Made by a program: the position numbers and the translations under genes. A DNA stretch of 64,000 nt from Amphiduros pacificus. Lineage: Eukaryota; Annelida; Polychaeta; Phyllodocida; Hesionidae. The notes beneath the pieces are model-generated. The model searched no databases. It saw only the letters and a program-made list of their open reading frames with translations, and was not told the origin of the DNA. The stretch is from the NCBI GenBank assembly GCA_949316495.1, contig OX439010.1:19039766-19103765 (forward strand), given 5' to 3'. Positions 63,556 through 64,000 of this stretch are shown here, in pieces; the first letter of the stretch is position 1, and each line of letters opens with the position of its first letter.

Positions 63556-64000
63556 ACATGAATGCAAACGATCTTTGATAATCATATGAATCATATGATA
63601 ATCATATGAATCATATGAATCAACAAAATATTAGAAAAATATAATATGACATGCTCACCTTATATCTTAAACATGATAATGTTTGAATGGTCGTTCTGAG
63701 ATATGTCTGAAACACGTGCATGGACAGGCTTTGTTAAGTCAACTTTTCAAAGCATCACAGTACACTGACACATAAGGATGAATATTGGAATTAAAATATA
63801 TCGTCGGCAATTAACCTCAGTGTAGTAATATCTCTCTTACTCCTAGATGTTTCTTCATTAGATATTTACAAAATGCTACACTATAATCCTAGCATCCAAT
63901 ATAATCTGCACTTCTTTGTAATCATGCATCTATCGTTATTATGCCCATTGTTTAACGTTTTCTAGTCATAGTTTCTTCATCTTTGATTTACATTTACTAA

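Larger units (their letters stand above)
44196..64000 (+). other. Inferred intron 2 of the GPCR gene, or intron plus 3' flank (partial)
   Basis: The GT donor after exon 2 opens an intron whose acceptor is not visible. I found no stretch encoding TM5, TM6 (CWxPY-type) or TM7 (NPxxY-type) on the + strand to the window end, so the intron probably continues past it. It holds arrays, SINEs and one TIR element listed separately. The stretches 48420-49800, 51350-52440, 53350-54300 and 61000-62260 show no nameable content. Confidence 0.6.

Overview
The window looks like AT-rich, repeat-dense animal nuclear DNA. A mollusc, possibly a gastropod, is most likely. The evidence is a neuropeptide receptor of the GnRH/AKH/corazonin superfamily split by very long GT-AG introns, several tRNA-derived SINE families of a kind I associate with molluscs, non-LTR retrotransposon remnants, and an exceptional load of micro- and minisatellites. 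Species assignment is inference.

The only protein-coding gene I can support lies on the + strand. Exon 1 (15574-15994) encodes the extracellular N-terminus, TM1, the first intracellular loop and the start of TM2. Exon 2 (43933-44195) encodes the rest of TM2, TM3 with a DRY motif, and the start of TM4. The exons join in phase 1 across a 27,938-bp intron and rebuild the expected ...HLSLA|D|LIVTF... TM2 sequence. Exon 2 ends at a phase-0 donor after SLPQ. TM5-TM7 are not visible in the remaining 19.8 kb, so the 3' exons probably lie beyond the window. A GC/CpG-rich patch and a TATA-like motif precede exon 1.

Layout: 1-15.1 kb is 5' flank holding minisatellites (34, 40, 47, 28 and 30 bp units), a TA microsatellite and dispersed repeat copies. 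15.15-16.0 kb is the putative promoter and exon 1. 16.0-43.9 kb is intron 1, which holds a LINE 3' end, SINEs, an 8.6-kb array of a 26-bp unit with higher-order structure, a 114-bp (3 x 38) higher-order array, a strong 21-bp-arm hairpin, two long (TA)n tracts, and a decayed duplicate of the exon 2 acceptor region beside a 19-bp minisatellite. 44.2-64 kb is inferred intron 2, with purine-rich arrays, an RNase H fragment of a LINE inside a 28-bp minisatellite, an 886-bp TA-flanked TIR element, a 17-bp array open in three frames, and 11- and 20-bp arrays.

Most long open frames in the window are by-products of tandem repeats without internal stops, not genes. No complete RNA gene, CRISPR array or operon is present. 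The most notable signals are the exon-edge duplication with a lost AG, the giant intronic satellite with nested block duplications, the convergent double-SINE, and the TIR element.
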